A DNA stretch of 64,000 nt from Melanocharis versteri (lineage: Eukaryota; Chordata; Aves; Passeriformes; Melanocharitidae): positions 1,483,638-1,547,637 of the forward strand of contig VZTG01005436.1 in NCBI GenBank assembly GCA_013397845.1, in the 5' to 3' direction. Position 1 is the stretch's first letter; the number at the start of each line of letters is the position of its first letter. A program made the translations under genes and the position numbers. This document shows positions 1 through 12,530 of the stretch, in pieces. A model generated the notes under the pieces. That model was not told the DNA's origin. It did not search any database and saw only the letters and a program-made list of their open reading frames with translations.

Positions 1-2354
1 ATAGGCTTTATAATGGTGAAGGACCAAACAATCCCGTCTTGGAATCAAACCCAGGGTTTCAGACAACAAAAGCATTTTATTTTGTTTAATGTTTAGACAC
101 AATTGTCCCTCAAAAGTCTATTTGTGAAGGTAGAACATCCTGCTGAAACTTAGGCTTCCCCCATTACTTCTAAAAAAACACAGTCAGAGAATGAAATATC
201 TCAAGCAAAAAATTACTGTACAATGAAAATAGGGAATTTATAGAGATATACATAACATTTAATTAAGTAGAATAATCACCACATCTTTATATTAGTCAAA
301 TTTTCCAAGTGCTCAAAGCTCCCCACCTAAACCCCACTTATCATGAGCTGAGAACTTAGCTGTTTCTTATTCCTAACTAAGAAGCATGGGATTTCTTCTG
401 CAATCTATTGAAAATGTCATTTGTCTGTGTACTGGTACCCACTTGACTAAAAGAAAACTACTGAAAGAACCGATTCTGCTAGTGTTAATCTGCTACAACT
501 TTTTTTCAAGCATGAACAAAAAATTATTCTTCTATCCTAATAAAGCAGAAATGCAAACTGCAGGAAAAAATTCCTTCAGTCCTCATGGAATAGGCATTAA
601 AAGGTTCAACAAAAGTTATTATCTCAGACCGTACATTTACTATTAAATTATTGATGAGCTGCTTCTATTGTCATTTGTACTTCTGTTATCAGAAATTAAA
701 ACAAATACTAAATTTCTAAAGACACCGTGCCTTGAAAAAAAACCCCCATGTTCATAGGCGCCAGGATTTTCTGCAGTCCCAAAGGGATTTTCATAACCTC
801 ACAGGTGTCTTCAAGTCTTAGAATTTGCATTCTGCTTCTCGGCTCAGCTTGCAGATGTTTAAAAATACATGCAACAAGACAATTCGCTTTTGGCTACACA
901 TCTAAGAGGTTCAAACATCTGAATTATTCTGTCTGAGGTCAACTACAATTTATGTGCCAAATTAGGTTGAAATCGAGCTGGGTAACGCTATGAAATACTA
1001 AGATCTTTGGTGCTTGGGAACTTGAGGCTATTTCTGACCAATGTGCATCCTCTCAGATCTTCTTCCAGGAAAAGGAGGTATTTTCAGGAAACAAATATGA
1101 AATATAAGCTTAACTTATGATTCTGTAGGCTTCAGTCTTTTAAATTTTGCTATATAAACAGATATAAAATGTGGATTAGAATAGCAAAATTTTGTTAGAA
1201 TGTTCCTTGGATTTTGGAATTCTAGAAAACGAAGGATGCACATGCCATCATACGCACTTCCATGCCAACAAGATTTGCAACAAAGGCAAAAATATATGTT
1301 TCCCTGGGTTTTAAAAATCTATATTTTCATACTATTTAATATAACCAGAAAATATTTTCCAGGAACTCAGGTTCAAGGCATCTAAGAGGTATACATCTAA
1401 GTGGAATGATTCCACCAAAATGTTGCTATACTGTATAGATGCAGTACTAATTATATATATATGTTTCAGTATAATTTGGTCAGTTACCAAGAGAATTAAT
1501 GTTCATCCCAACATGTATGGGCTGTTTTTTGCACAATTCAAAATTGTGAACTAGCAACTCAAGTAAACTTACTATTTGTACTCTAAAATAATTTTCCATA
1601 AATTTCTAAATGATGGAGGATATTTCATATAAATATCTCCTGACACTTTTCAATAAAATTAAGGTAGAGCTAAAGAGAACTTAAGTGATTCTCCTCCTCA
1701 GGGATTCATGTTTAAGTAAATTCCCAACCCCCAATCTAAAAGCAATCTTTGCTTTCTATTTTCTTGGAACAGACAACACCAATATTAAAACTAGTCTTGG
1801 GAAGGGACAACTTAAAACAGGATTATCCATAAATGAAAATGCTAATTAAATTAACATTTTTTTATTTACTAAATATACTAAACTTCAAAGTCCAAGTATG
1901 GATTTAAAAAATCTAAAGTAGTTATCAGCCTTCAGTACTGTTACAACCTCTCCCACTCACCTAAGCCCATCCCCACCAGTTTACCAGTCTTACCTTACTT
2001 CTTCCAGGAACAGAGAATAGAACAATGCAAGAACAGTGGGAATGGACCAAGATTCACTTGTAGATATTTGTTTCAAGACTGAAGAACTCAACGGCATTAT
2101 TCACTATGTGTCAACCACATTTTTCAGAAATAATCAGCATACTACCGTAAGCCTGGAATTTAAGCCTCAAATATGCTTTCATCGGATGATTCCAAAAATG
2201 TTCAAGATTACCATCTATTAAGAAGCTAAAAAAAAAAAAAATAGTATAACAAGGAATTTCTGGTATTTTTTCTTCCCTAATTATTAAACTTTTAATAGAA
2301 AATCAAACTTTAAATAGATTGAATTCAGCCAAAGTCCTCTTTCTGTACCAGTAC
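1..2354. other. AT-rich unique sequence, no gene seen
   Basis: This stretch is AT-rich with frequent stop codons in all frames; the longest open frames (under 90 codons) have no family resemblance and no splice-signal support. I see no recognisable repeat, RNA gene or promoter. A run of alternating TA lies near 1453-1461. Intron or intergenic DNA is equally possible. Confidence 0.6.
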
Positions 2355-2381
2355 AAAATAAAAAATAAAAAATAAAAATTA
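2355..2381. repeat. (AAAAAT)n simple repeat
   Basis: About four units of A5T occur in a row just after a CAGTACAAAAT sequence. It is an ordinary A-rich microsatellite with no sign of a retrotransposon tail next to it. Confidence 0.8.
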
Positions 2382-2419
2382 TCCTTATCAGGGGGTGAAA
2401 GAGAGTCAGAATGTATTAC

Positions 2420-2660
2420 ATCTATCTTGTCTGACACAAAATTACAAGTGTGACGTAAAAATCCAGCTAGCCTGACACAAAATTAAGCTGCTCCCGGTAT
2501 AACTTTAAAGAGCACAAACCATCTCAAGTGCAATAGCGGAAACCACAGGATGCAGTTTCTAGAAGTACGAAAGCGATATCCCAGTCAGATTCATTCTGTA
2601 AGAGCGGAGTGCAATGATAACGATGTAACTGAATTCCTGCACGAGACTCAGCGCTGCCTG
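2420..2660. other. Constrained-looking non-coding block with a 14-bp direct repeat
   Basis: The 14-mer CTGACACAAAATTA occurs at 2431-2444 and again, unchanged, at 2472-2485 (41 bp apart). The following 150 bp keep several CpG sites (around 2537, 2570 and 2605-2625) in an otherwise CpG-poor setting and contain no long homopolymers. This texture is common in conserved regulatory DNA of vertebrates. No motif was assigned with certainty; the regulatory reading is inference. Confidence 0.25.
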
Positions 2661-5600
2661 AAGAGAAGAACACTCTGGTAAAAGATCCAGCTTGCCTGAT
2701 CACTATGGGCTCCTAATGAATACCTGTGCATTGCCTCCTTATGCAAATCAGAGCAAGGGCTGAATACTATAATTTGAGAATTTATTTTCAGTGCAACCTT
2801 TAAAAAATGCAGAACTATACACCGAAATAAACATCTCATTTCTGGAGGAAAAAAAATCCAATTCCCTGACCCGCAAGGATAGTCCTGCCAGTACTATGTG
2901 TGCTTGTCCTTGACCATGGCTCAGAGCAGGCAGTTAAGGAAGATTATAAAACTAGGACATATTCCTCCCACTTCCTGGTTAAATTGGAGATTTAAACTTA
3001 ACTTGAATGAGCAGGGTACATCATGAGAGTTACATTTTATAGCCACCGTGATATCTACCCTCTACGAACCTCACTAATTCCATTTTTAACACACACCTTT
3101 GTCCTCCTTAATTTCCTCTGGCACTGAGTTCTGCAACTCAGCTTCACACTGCCAGAAAGGGTTTTAAAACTTCTTCTTCCTGGGCAGCAGAAGAAACATT
3201 ATCTGGCTCTTCTCTGGTCACCTTCTCCTCACAATATCCTGGTGTAAGGAGAGCCAAATCTGAACTAATTGTAACACAGGAGAGAGAGACTTCTCTTCTT
3301 TTTCCCCACAAATTCTTGTTTCAACCCATTCACCCTGTGAACACAGCAGCAAATTCCTCTCCTAAGAAACTCCCTCTCTGCTACCAGCACACTCCTGCCA
3401 GGAGGCTTCTGACTGCTCTAGCAGTCAACCCTGGTACGCTGTTTTGGTCCACGAGTCTTTCCTGAGCTGACACCTATATCTAGTTATGATTCTATTTAAA
3501 TTAACCGTAGTATCTGTGAGCATTAAAAACACCATGCAGGAAAGACCTCTGACCTGCTAGCTGATTCCTTTATCCTAACACATATTCAATCTGGCCAAAA
3601 CTGCCACTTTATATACAATCCCAAGAAAGCTGAAGGCTCAGGGACTTGCTCAGAAGAGGTAAAAAACCTCTCTGAGTACATTTATCCTTAGCCCTACCAA
3701 AAAGAATAAAAAGAAGGGAAAGGAAATTGATGGAGAATGATAAAGTTTAAAAATAAGACACAATTTCTTTCAATTAGACAGAACTGATGATAACTGAACC
3801 TATGGCCAAGTGAACACATTTGTCTATATCTCATCAGATTCACTAAATCACTTAGTGTGACGTGGAAGATATGATAGTTATAATGAGATGGCATTAAGAA
3901 GGGAAAAAAATAAGACTGAACAGTAGAAAACACCATCAGCTAGTGAGATTTGTTAAACTAAGAAATGGTCCTCTCTGTCAATGCAATTTACATTTCTGAG
4001 AATGTTTAAAGAAAAAAGATAAGAAGAAAAAAAACATTTAAAGAGATAATTCCACATGGAGGGGAAAAACAAAAATTAAATAGATTTTCGAACAGGTTTC
4101 TCTCTCCCATTCTAAAAAAAGCTGTACAAATCTGACCTCAGCCTGAAACAACCTCTACAGAGTTGCAAAAGCTGATGGATGGCTATCATATACTCACCAG
4201 GCAGACAGCCCTGTGGAACACGGATAATTTGAAGGATGAATCAGATTAGCCCAAGTTGCTTCAAAGCCCCCTCCTCTCTCTCTGATTCTCTCCCTCCAAG
4301 GGCACTATCTCACATGAGTGCGACATTCCAAAACAATGAAATTGGTAAAGCAACAAAAGAAAAACTCATAAGGATGGATCAAAAAAAAATCTGCACAGAA
4401 GCAGAACCAAGGGTGCAAAATTGCTTCCTAAATATCTCTTCCAAAAGAAACATTCAGAGAAAATGCTAACATTTGCTCCTCAAGACCTGAAAGTGCCCTG
4501 CAGTAGTACTGCCATAAGTTAACACTGTTCCTTTTCTACAGACATGTGTTAGGACCGATCACATGAGTATCTAAGCGAATGATATCAAAACTGTTATCTT
4601 TTTTTTCTCTTAGTGTGACTCATGCCAGCTGGACTAGTCTAAATATTATTAAACATCATTAAATATATTAAGTTTAAGCTTAAATTATGCCAGCAGGGCT
4701 AGTTAGGAAAAATAAAAGAAAAAATAATATTTTAATTCATTATCTTCCCAGGCTGTGGGAATGGGTGCTACCGTCACTACTTACATACAGTCTCAATTAT
4801 TTTCCACAAATGGATAGGTGTGTCTACCAATCCTTCTGGCAGCATTTCCACTGCTGTTACTTGGTGCAAGTTTTAAAAGTCAATCCAGGAAAATCTATGA
4901 CGTGCTATTAAAATTAGGAAGTATTTAAGTGCCTAGATCATCTTCCCAGGGGACCTTCCACGTTTACCTGACTAAATTTCATTGACCATCCCTGAAAAGT
5001 GACCTGCTTTCTGTATTGACAGCAGTATAACCCCACTTTTATTCTGACATCTCTAAGACATACTCAAAACAGCAAGTCCGTACCAGCATGGTGCTGTGGA
5101 AGACCAAATCTAAGACCAGAGGGATTATTTTACAGCAGTAAAAATCTACTGAAAAATTGCTTTTACATATTATGGTACCTACACCATTGCAACATTCAAT
5201 ATTTTTATGAATATTCTAAACTTATACCTGTGTATACCTGTGTATACTTATACCTGTACAAACACAGCAAGCTACAGCAATTGATGCGTTTTGCTGTTCA
5301 TTTTGTTGTTGTTGTTTTTTATGAACTAATGATGTTTATAGTCTTAGAAGCTTTTCAACAGTGACAAATACAGTATTTTAAAAAGTCAAATTGTGTATTG
5401 CATGTCAAATCTAGCATGCCTCTGGGAGGACAAATCAGCATGTGTTACACTTTCAAGTCTGCAAGCACAACTGTTAAGTATATTATGATCAACAGGAGGA
5501 ATGCAGAGTACATCAAACGGAAAAATAAAACTCCTGGTAGATAGTAACCATTTTCTTCTTTTCTGTAAGTGTAAGAAATACTAAGATGCTGGAAATTGCT

Positions 5601-7379
5601 CATACTTAAATCACTATTAATTAAAATAAGCCTGAGCTACTCCTTCCTCAACACCCTACTCCTTTTCCTCTCTCTGCTTCTAAAACAAGACTGAGAAAAA
5701 ATGAAACATCTGTGCAATGGAAACCTATATAATGTCCAATAATTTGCACATAGAGGTAAATTAAATTTATTTTGTTTACGCTATAATGGTGCTTCAGTTT
5801 TGGTAACTTTTTTAAAGGTTATTTAATTTTTGTAGGACACTCTAGAAAAAATTTTTGCTAAATGCACAGAGCTCAAATGACCTCCTTGTGCATAGGCCCT
5901 TTTCCAGCAAAATAACTTTTCTCATTCAACTTAACCAGACACGTTGTTCTCTGCTCCCACTTGTCCACAGAAAGAGATTTTTTTCTCTAAAATTTCAGAA
6001 GTGCCTCTCAACTGAGGCATGAAGTGCAGGAGTTTATTCCAACTGAACTTTACCTAAATCAACCAATGGTGCTCCCAGTTTCCACAAACAGCTGATTTCT
6101 GATCTTTGCCACCACTTTGTTTCTCTGAAGAGTTTTCTCAGCAGCATCACACAGCCGCATGTTCGCAGACGTGCACATCACATGCACAAGTGGCCTTGGG
6201 GAGCAAATCAGACTCTGGGTACAATACGAAAAATAGGACTATTCCTGCACATGCGTGACAGGACAGAGAGGGCAGAGACTACACTACCTCTGGCCCAGGT
6301 TTCCCTGGATTTCTAAGGCATCGGTCAGAGGGATAGAACAGGGCACCTCAGTCTGAGAAGAGGCACACAGATGCAAAAGGGTATCAGCTAGCTGGTATTC
6401 TCATTCTGGTTTAGCATCAGCGTGCATGGGAACTGGCATATTATATAAAGTTGTGGAGTTCCCACCTCTCTTGAGTATACAATTTTTTCTTTAATTTCTC
6501 AATAGATTTTTAAAAATTGATTAAGAAGTTGAGTCACAATCTCATCTAGTTTCTGTATTCTAAAGGTTAATACAAGCATCCAAGTGTCACATTAACATAA
6601 CAGCAGCAAAAATCAATCCAGCATGAGACTGAAGGCACTAAATCCACTCTTAATTCCAATTATGGCCTGTTTTAGATTTTATGTAAGAAATTGATACAAT
6701 CATAATTTCCCACCTCCTAAACCCTTTGAGAAAAAAGAAAGAAAAGAAACAATGCAACAAAAAAAAAGTAAAACAGAGACTTGGCAAAGAATTCCCTTTG
6801 TCACTGATACATGATGACCTTCTTCTAAGATCTTTCTTGGAAAAAACTTCATAAAATTTTTCTTGAAACATTCTAATGTCTACATTAGAAGTTGTCAGTG
6901 TAGGGACAATGCTGTGAAGGATAAAGAGAAACAAAACAGATTAAAGGGAATAACAACTTAGATCTAGTTTGCGATATGAGTACAATACACCAAAAATATT
7001 TTGTTACACATATATTTTGCCACAGTTAATATCTAGTGCAAGTTCATGGCTTAGAAAGAGGCTTTGTGCCATCCTTGAAGTTACTGCATTCAAAAAAACG
7101 AAAACAGGAGTGGAAAAACACCTCTAAAATGCATTTCACATTTTCCTCTAGTCCAAAATTACAATTACTACACACTTTATAAGCCTGCAGCCAGTTTTAG
7201 TAAACTGCTACTTACAGGTCTTGCATGACAGCCAACAGATGAAAGTGGTGAGTGAGAGCTCTCATTCACTGCTGCTGGCAACCCACTGACTTTCTGATTT
7301 CTTTCTTCAGAAACAAAGATTAGGTGGGGGAAAATAAGGTAAAGGGTTATTTTTAAAAGTCCTTACTTTCAAATCACTA
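2661..7379. other. AT-rich unique sequence, no gene seen
   Basis: Only short, unrecognisable open frames occur on either strand. Pyrimidine-rich segments (about 3100-3420 and 5640-5680) and A-rich segments (4010-4080, 6725-6770) alternate. A small (TTG)n run lies near 5305-5318. I see no interspersed repeat that I can name. Confidence 0.55.
5223..5258. repeat. Short tandem repeat, 10-bp unit
   Basis: The unit TATACCTGTG is present twice in tandem and then partly a third time (TATACTTATACCTGTAC), giving about 3.5 imperfect copies. It is too short to be a minisatellite of note. Confidence 0.7.
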
Positions 7380-7660
7380 TCCAGGAGCTGGCTGAGTTGG
7401 CCTCTTATTAGTTGTCTCTCATCTTCCACTTCTGTCTCCATAGAAACCTTGCAGCAGCATCCCCTGCCTCACTAACCTGAAGGCTTCAAATTTGGCCGGT
7501 GCCAAGCCTGGCTGGGCAAGCTGGGGGAGGATAATGGCAACACCCCTCCCGTGCTGAGGGTCACTTTGTTGGCCCCCTGTCACATGGAGACCTCGTGTAC
7601 GAAACAGAGAAGTCACCTCTAACCCATTGCACATACTGCAGCAGAAGGCTCATCTCAATC
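7380..7660. other. GC-richer block with an RFX-like palindrome
   Basis: Base composition rises clearly above the flanks. The sequence GTCTCCATAGAAAC at 7434-7447 matches the palindromic X-box layout bound by RFX factors (two half-sites around CCATAG) with about four mismatches to the GTTGCCATGGCAAC form. A 71-codon minus-strand open frame crosses the block but shows no domain. It may be a regulatory element or an unrecognised old repeat. Confidence 0.25.
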
Positions 7661-9960
7661 CCAGCTGCTTCCCTTTTCTCCATCACCCTTGCAGAGATGG
7701 ATACATGGACTGGGATGAAGGAAACACCTCAGCCCTTGTAAACTAAAACCCCAAAAGCTGGAAAATAAGTGACATGGAGGCATACTGAGCTACATAATCA
7801 GCACAGGGAAAGTCAGCTAACTGCGAAGCAGGGGACTTTTCAAACCCTTGCCCTCCTTTCCCTGCTTCTAGAAAAATGCGGAGGACAGTATCAGCAAATA
7901 GATTTGAAAAAAATAAAGATCAGTCTGAATACTCGGAGGTACATTGTAATGCCACCTTTACTGTGGAAAAACACACTCAGAAAGTCTTTTTTATGTGATG
8001 TTTTTCTATTTAAATAGTTTAGGTTAAAAAAACACCTTTTTCTGGTGTTATTCACTTGTTTTAGAGAGAGAGGGTACTGAGAATAAACTTTTATTTATTG
8101 ATTTAATTATTTGAATGGTTTGCACACTAATAAAATGGTACTTTTTCTTTTACTTGCTTCAATTTTTCCATCACTATTATTGCAATCGGAATAAACCAAA
8201 AAAGTGACATTTTGAGAAGATGGCTATGAGTCATCAGGTGGCCAAAACTGAGTAGTCAAATGTAAAAGAAGTTACTATTCTCTACAGACTGCCCAAGGGG
8301 ACTAGTAAAACCTCTAAGATGGGGAATTGCTCTCATCAAAAGGAGAGGGCATGTTCAGGCAGACAGTCCCTCAGAATGGTTTCTCCTGCCAGCCCCAGTT
8401 AATCTCATTTCAGTTTGAGTAAATTGTTCTTAAAATAAAAAATCTCTGCTCTCAGGCACACAAACAGGAAGAAGCAGGTTAGGGAAGCAAAAACACAATA
8501 ACAACTTCTAGCAACTTGCTAACAACGAGGGAGCCTACGAAACACTCAGCGCGGAGGAAGGGGCGGCAAAATGTATCCCAAGAAAATCTAGAGAAAGGAG
8601 AGGCTGTCCTCCAGTGTTTGAGAAGTACTGCAACGGTATATGAGCACAATTTCTCGTAGCTATTAGGCCCTGCAGACAGTTTCTCTTCAAGAGATGTGCG
8701 CACAGTGCGCCAGAACTCTGAACAATCTAGAAGAAACAGAACTGATTTTTTAAAACTTATTTTTCCAATGTATTAAAGCCTTAACTTCTATATGAACTAT
8801 GTACTTACTGAAAAATCAAACCATGCATTGCAGAACAGATTTGGAGCTTTGGTGGGTGTGAGTGAGTCTAGAGGCAAGACAATAAACTAATGTGTATATA
8901 TATATTAATATATACACACAAAAAGTAAGTATTAGATATTCCTTGTCTATTGTTTTCAACCAAATGCTAAAGCAAATTGACAATCCTAATGCATATCGTG
9001 GCGCAAAGAATGTATCTGCGTACCTGTTTTTATTATATTTAGAATTGTGAAGAGTTTCTAAACATGAAGAAATGTAAGGACAAATATTAGCTTTAAAGTC
9101 TATTTCACGGACATGGAAGGTGGCGAACAGAAAGAAAAAATGTCAGATTTGTGCGATAACAGTCTTGAACAAATGTGCTGAATGCAGATAGCAGTGATCA
9201 GAAGTTACCTGTCATGATGATGGTTATTTTCTGCAATATCAGTACACATTTACACACATTGGCAAAATTTTTTGTCCAAATCACTTAGTAGTTCCTTCTT
9301 CCAGAAACAATTTTTTAAAACCATGCACTTCAACCTGCTAGAAAATAATTTTTTTTCTAATAAAAATTTTAAAAGGCATAATTTATGGGGAAGTAATAGT
9401 CAGTATTATGCTTTTTTTTAGTGTCTGTTGCACTTCACTGCATGTTAGGTGCGAATTTGTGTTCTCATCATAGAAAGAAGAGCAGTCTGCTCAAATCAGC
9501 ATTCCTGGTATGGGACAGTACAGTTGCCATCTGTGTCAATGCAACAACCCTGCCAAGACACGCCAAGCTCGTAGTTTAATTTGACAGAGAATCTTACAGT
9601 GCCCCCATCACACTCACTCTCTTTCAATTTACCATACTTCCTCAGTGACGGAAACCAAATGTTAAGCAGCAGAATGAAGACTGGTTCAGTTTCCAACAAT
9701 GAGGTCATTTTTCAAATCTATGGTTTCCAGCTGATGGCCAAGTGAAGGTCTTGAATGCCTTAGTTCTCCATTCTTAGATGCAAAGCCCCTGTCACAACAA
9801 CAGGAATTCAGATTTTTAAGAAGAAGATATTAAACAGTAATGAACATAATACAGCTACACAAGTTATTTGTAGAGATCCCATTGCTGCCTATATAGTATA
9901 GTTGCCATAGTAAAATAGAAAATTTAATGTTGAAAGCTACAAAAATTACTACAAAAATTA
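7661..9960. other. AT-rich unique sequence, no gene seen
   Basis: No open frame over 85 codons and no product that I recognise. A minus-strand frame at 9496-9708 ends with five cysteines within its last half, but nothing else supports it as an exon. T- and A-rich runs at 9340-9420 are low complexity. Confidence 0.55.
8891..8920. repeat. AT/TG-rich palindrome
   Basis: TGTGTATATA and TATATACACA are exact reverse complements separated by TATATTAA, followed by a further CA. It is most simply a TG/TA microsatellite with a mirrored CA/TA half. Confidence 0.7.
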
Positions 9961-9961
9961 A

Positions 9962-10162
9962 TTTCTTCATTCAAGTCAATGCCATCAGCAAGGAGTACAC
10001 TGCCACCATTTTCTGATGCCACAGGCCCAGAGGAAGATGACAGCTGTTATTGAAGATAAAGATGATTTTGAAGAAGTGCTTGAGGATTTACTAGCAAGAA
10101 ATGAAAGAGCAAACTTCTCCTACCTCTTTAAAGCGGAGGGCTGGAACCCATGCAATCAATAA
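9962..10162 (+). pseudogene. Possible decayed coding fragment, product unknown
   Basis: An open stretch runs from 9962 to a TAA at 10160-10162. From the ATG at 10016 it encodes 48 residues, with an acidic helix-like centre (IEDKDDFEEVLEDLLARNER) and a tail containing SYLFKAEGWNPCNQ. The composition looks coding rather than random. Just upstream a second frame reads TLPPFSDATGPEEDDS before hitting stops, which suggests a frameshift between the two frames near 10040. No splice donor or acceptor of quality borders it, and I do not recognise the family. It could be a processed pseudogene or chance. Confidence 0.25.
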
Positions 10163-10883
10163 CAGTAGACTGAACAAAAGCAGAAGAAGCTAAAGGAAAT
10201 ACCTCAACAGACTAAAAATAAAAAACCCGCAGAGGTAAGAGACACCTCTGGAAAATGTAACCTACCAATTTTAGTAGTGCACCTGCAATTTAATCACAGC
10301 ATGGCACATTTAGAGCATTGAGAATTGAAACTAGAATTCAAGGGGGTCTACGTTCTCATTCAGGTTTAAGGGAATAATATCTTTGTCTAACAGATTGACC
10401 TAAAGACTGTTCCAAATGCTTTTTTTGCAAGAAATGATGTTAACAGTGTGGAGCAAGAAACACCGGATCAGATCCCTTTTGAGATGTGAGGGCAAAGAAG
10501 AGAAGCATCCTAATCATAACATTATTCAACACTCGAAATCACCAAGGCAGGTGGCTTTTGCTCCAAAAGGTGCAGGAGCAAGAGGGGCAGGGGAGTGTAA
10601 CAGAGCTGCCTGTCCACAAACACTGCTTTAGCCCCTGCTGAGGGCCCAGGATGGACCCAGCTCAAAGAGCTGACCTGCCCTCTGCAGCCTCCATCCCTGC
10701 TAGAGCTGCCCCTCCGGTGCAGCCACCAGCACATGAGCAGCCATGCAGTCAGCTGGATCAGGTGATTGATCCATCTGAAAACTAACCCTACCAGGGAAAG
10801 AAAAGGAAGATTAGTTTTCAGTTGATCAGCAAAGCTTTATAAGTTCTTTCTACCACAAAGAGGAGACAGGACAAGCAGTTTCC

Positions 10884-11162
10884 GTGGCATTGCTGGCCCA
10901 GGTCAGCAAAGCTGCTGCAATGAAAGGCTCCTGCTCACTCCTTCATGCACAAAATCACAGCACTGCTAACCAGGTGACCCTTCCTCAGGTGCTTCACATC
11001 ACAGAGGTATTTAGTTTAGTAGAGGACAGCTTGGCCTGCAGTTCAAACAGACTCAAATTACAGAGGAGGTGGCCCAAAATATCTCCAGACAAAGAGATAG
11101 TAACTACTTCTTCCTTGCATTCTGAAGAGAGAATGATACGTCACCCTGTACTTGAGGCCTGA
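10884..11162 (+). other. Open reading frame of 92 codons, unrecognised
   Basis: Uses an ATG in a moderately GC-rich setting and reads as a hydrophilic peptide with no domain, signal peptide or membrane segment. It lies between two other protein-like plus-strand stretches (ending 10162 and starting 11199), so it could belong to the same decayed coding sequence. I see no conserved motif, and chance is quite possible. Confidence 0.15.
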
Positions 11163-11198
11163 AAATTTTTTATCTAATTGGTCAATAGTATCATCAAG

Positions 11199-11309
11199 AT
11201 GATTGAAGATGATGAAATTGATAGAGAGAGACAAAGTGAAGTGTTCTCGCTCAGCCAGGCTCTGATAGAATCTATTGATTTACAGCAAAAAAAACAATGT
11301 GGGAAATAA
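11199..11309 (+). pseudogene. Short acidic open stretch, possible coding relic
   Basis: Thirty-six codons from an ATG at 11199 begin MIEDDEIDRERQSEVF and continue with LSQALIESIDLQQK before the stop at 11307. The alternation of acidic, basic and aliphatic residues resembles an amphipathic helix. The upstream 45 bases hold several stops in this frame. Together with 9962-10162 it is the reason to suspect an old coding insertion here. Function unknown. Confidence 0.2.
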
Positions 11310-12530
11310 TATTCAGACAACCTTGCGGGTATATTTTGGTTGCCAGTTCATTTCAACAAAATGGATGCTATTCAAAGCCACAATTCTCACAAACTTAACT
11401 ACACACACACTGTCTCTATATAAACACACAGGAATTAATATTAAAGATTATGATAGAGGGTACAGAATTATAAAATAAACAATAAGTGAGGAACCAAAAT
11501 TAATGTTGATGATGAAATCAGAACTGCACCTCATTATAACATGTTTAATTACACAACTACCTTTCTTCTGTTTTTGATCAGACCCGTATCTCATTAAGTG
11601 CACAGGAAGATTGTTACTAAATAATGGATTATTTAATCCAAATCACTCTGTTCTCAAGCATCTTTGGTCTGCAGAGTGATATACAGACAATAGCCACAAT
11701 GAGAAGGAGAGGAGAGGATGGCACACTGATGATACCTGGGTCAACCATCAGATGTGAAAGGGGTTTGTGCTGTTCATCGTCAAATTTAAAAGTCTTCCTC
11801 TGTAGGCAAAATAACAACATGAGCCACCCAGACACTGCTTCAATCCTCCACAAGACTTTAGTCAATAAGATATCTCAAGAGAGCAGCAAGAACTGTGGAG
11901 AATCAGATGCTGAGCTATGGCAAATTACACCAGGAAATGATGAATAAGAATACATTAGTAGCCTTAGATCAATTAGGTAAATACAAATGCATGTGTGACA
12001 ACAAACATTGACGTGATAGAGAGAAATACATACTGTTTGCTTGTGTGAGAGCAAGAGGATTTCCTCCAGCTTCAGGTGGGTGACTCTGTTGTCCCAGTCA
12101 AAGGGAAGAGGAACCAAGGGCTTTTACCAATAAACCTAATACTTTGCTCAATATTTATGGCCGGGGGCAAGAGCAGGCTGGGTAAGACAGATGTCGTCTG
12201 GAAGCTACCTCATTTTGTGTCCCCAACATGTGAACTGTGCCAAAGCTGTCAGAAAAGTCAAAGGAAGAAAAAAAACCCAACACATGTAGTTTATAATTGC
12301 TCTGCATTATTTTACTAGTGCATGACCTACTGTAACCTCATGGGTGTAGAAAAAACTGTAGTCAAAATTAACTGTACCTTTCAGAAATTTATTCTTGTAC
12401 AGTTTTGGCTTCATCTAAAATTCAAAAAATTGTGGGAACTGATTTTACATGTCACAGCTTGTTCACTCTGGGTACATGTGAGAGAATATGTGCACATCTC
12501 ATGGAAAACATGAGGGAGATAAACCAGCAA
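11310..12530. other. Mixed-composition unique sequence with unassigned open frames
   Basis: The longest is a 107-codon plus-strand frame at 11624-11947, overlapped on the opposite strand by 78- and 80-codon frames. The plus frame holds two CC or CR pairs and a serine/asparagine-rich end but no recognisable domain. A (CA)n tract of five units lies at 11401-11410. No splice sites clearly delimit an exon. Confidence 0.4.
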
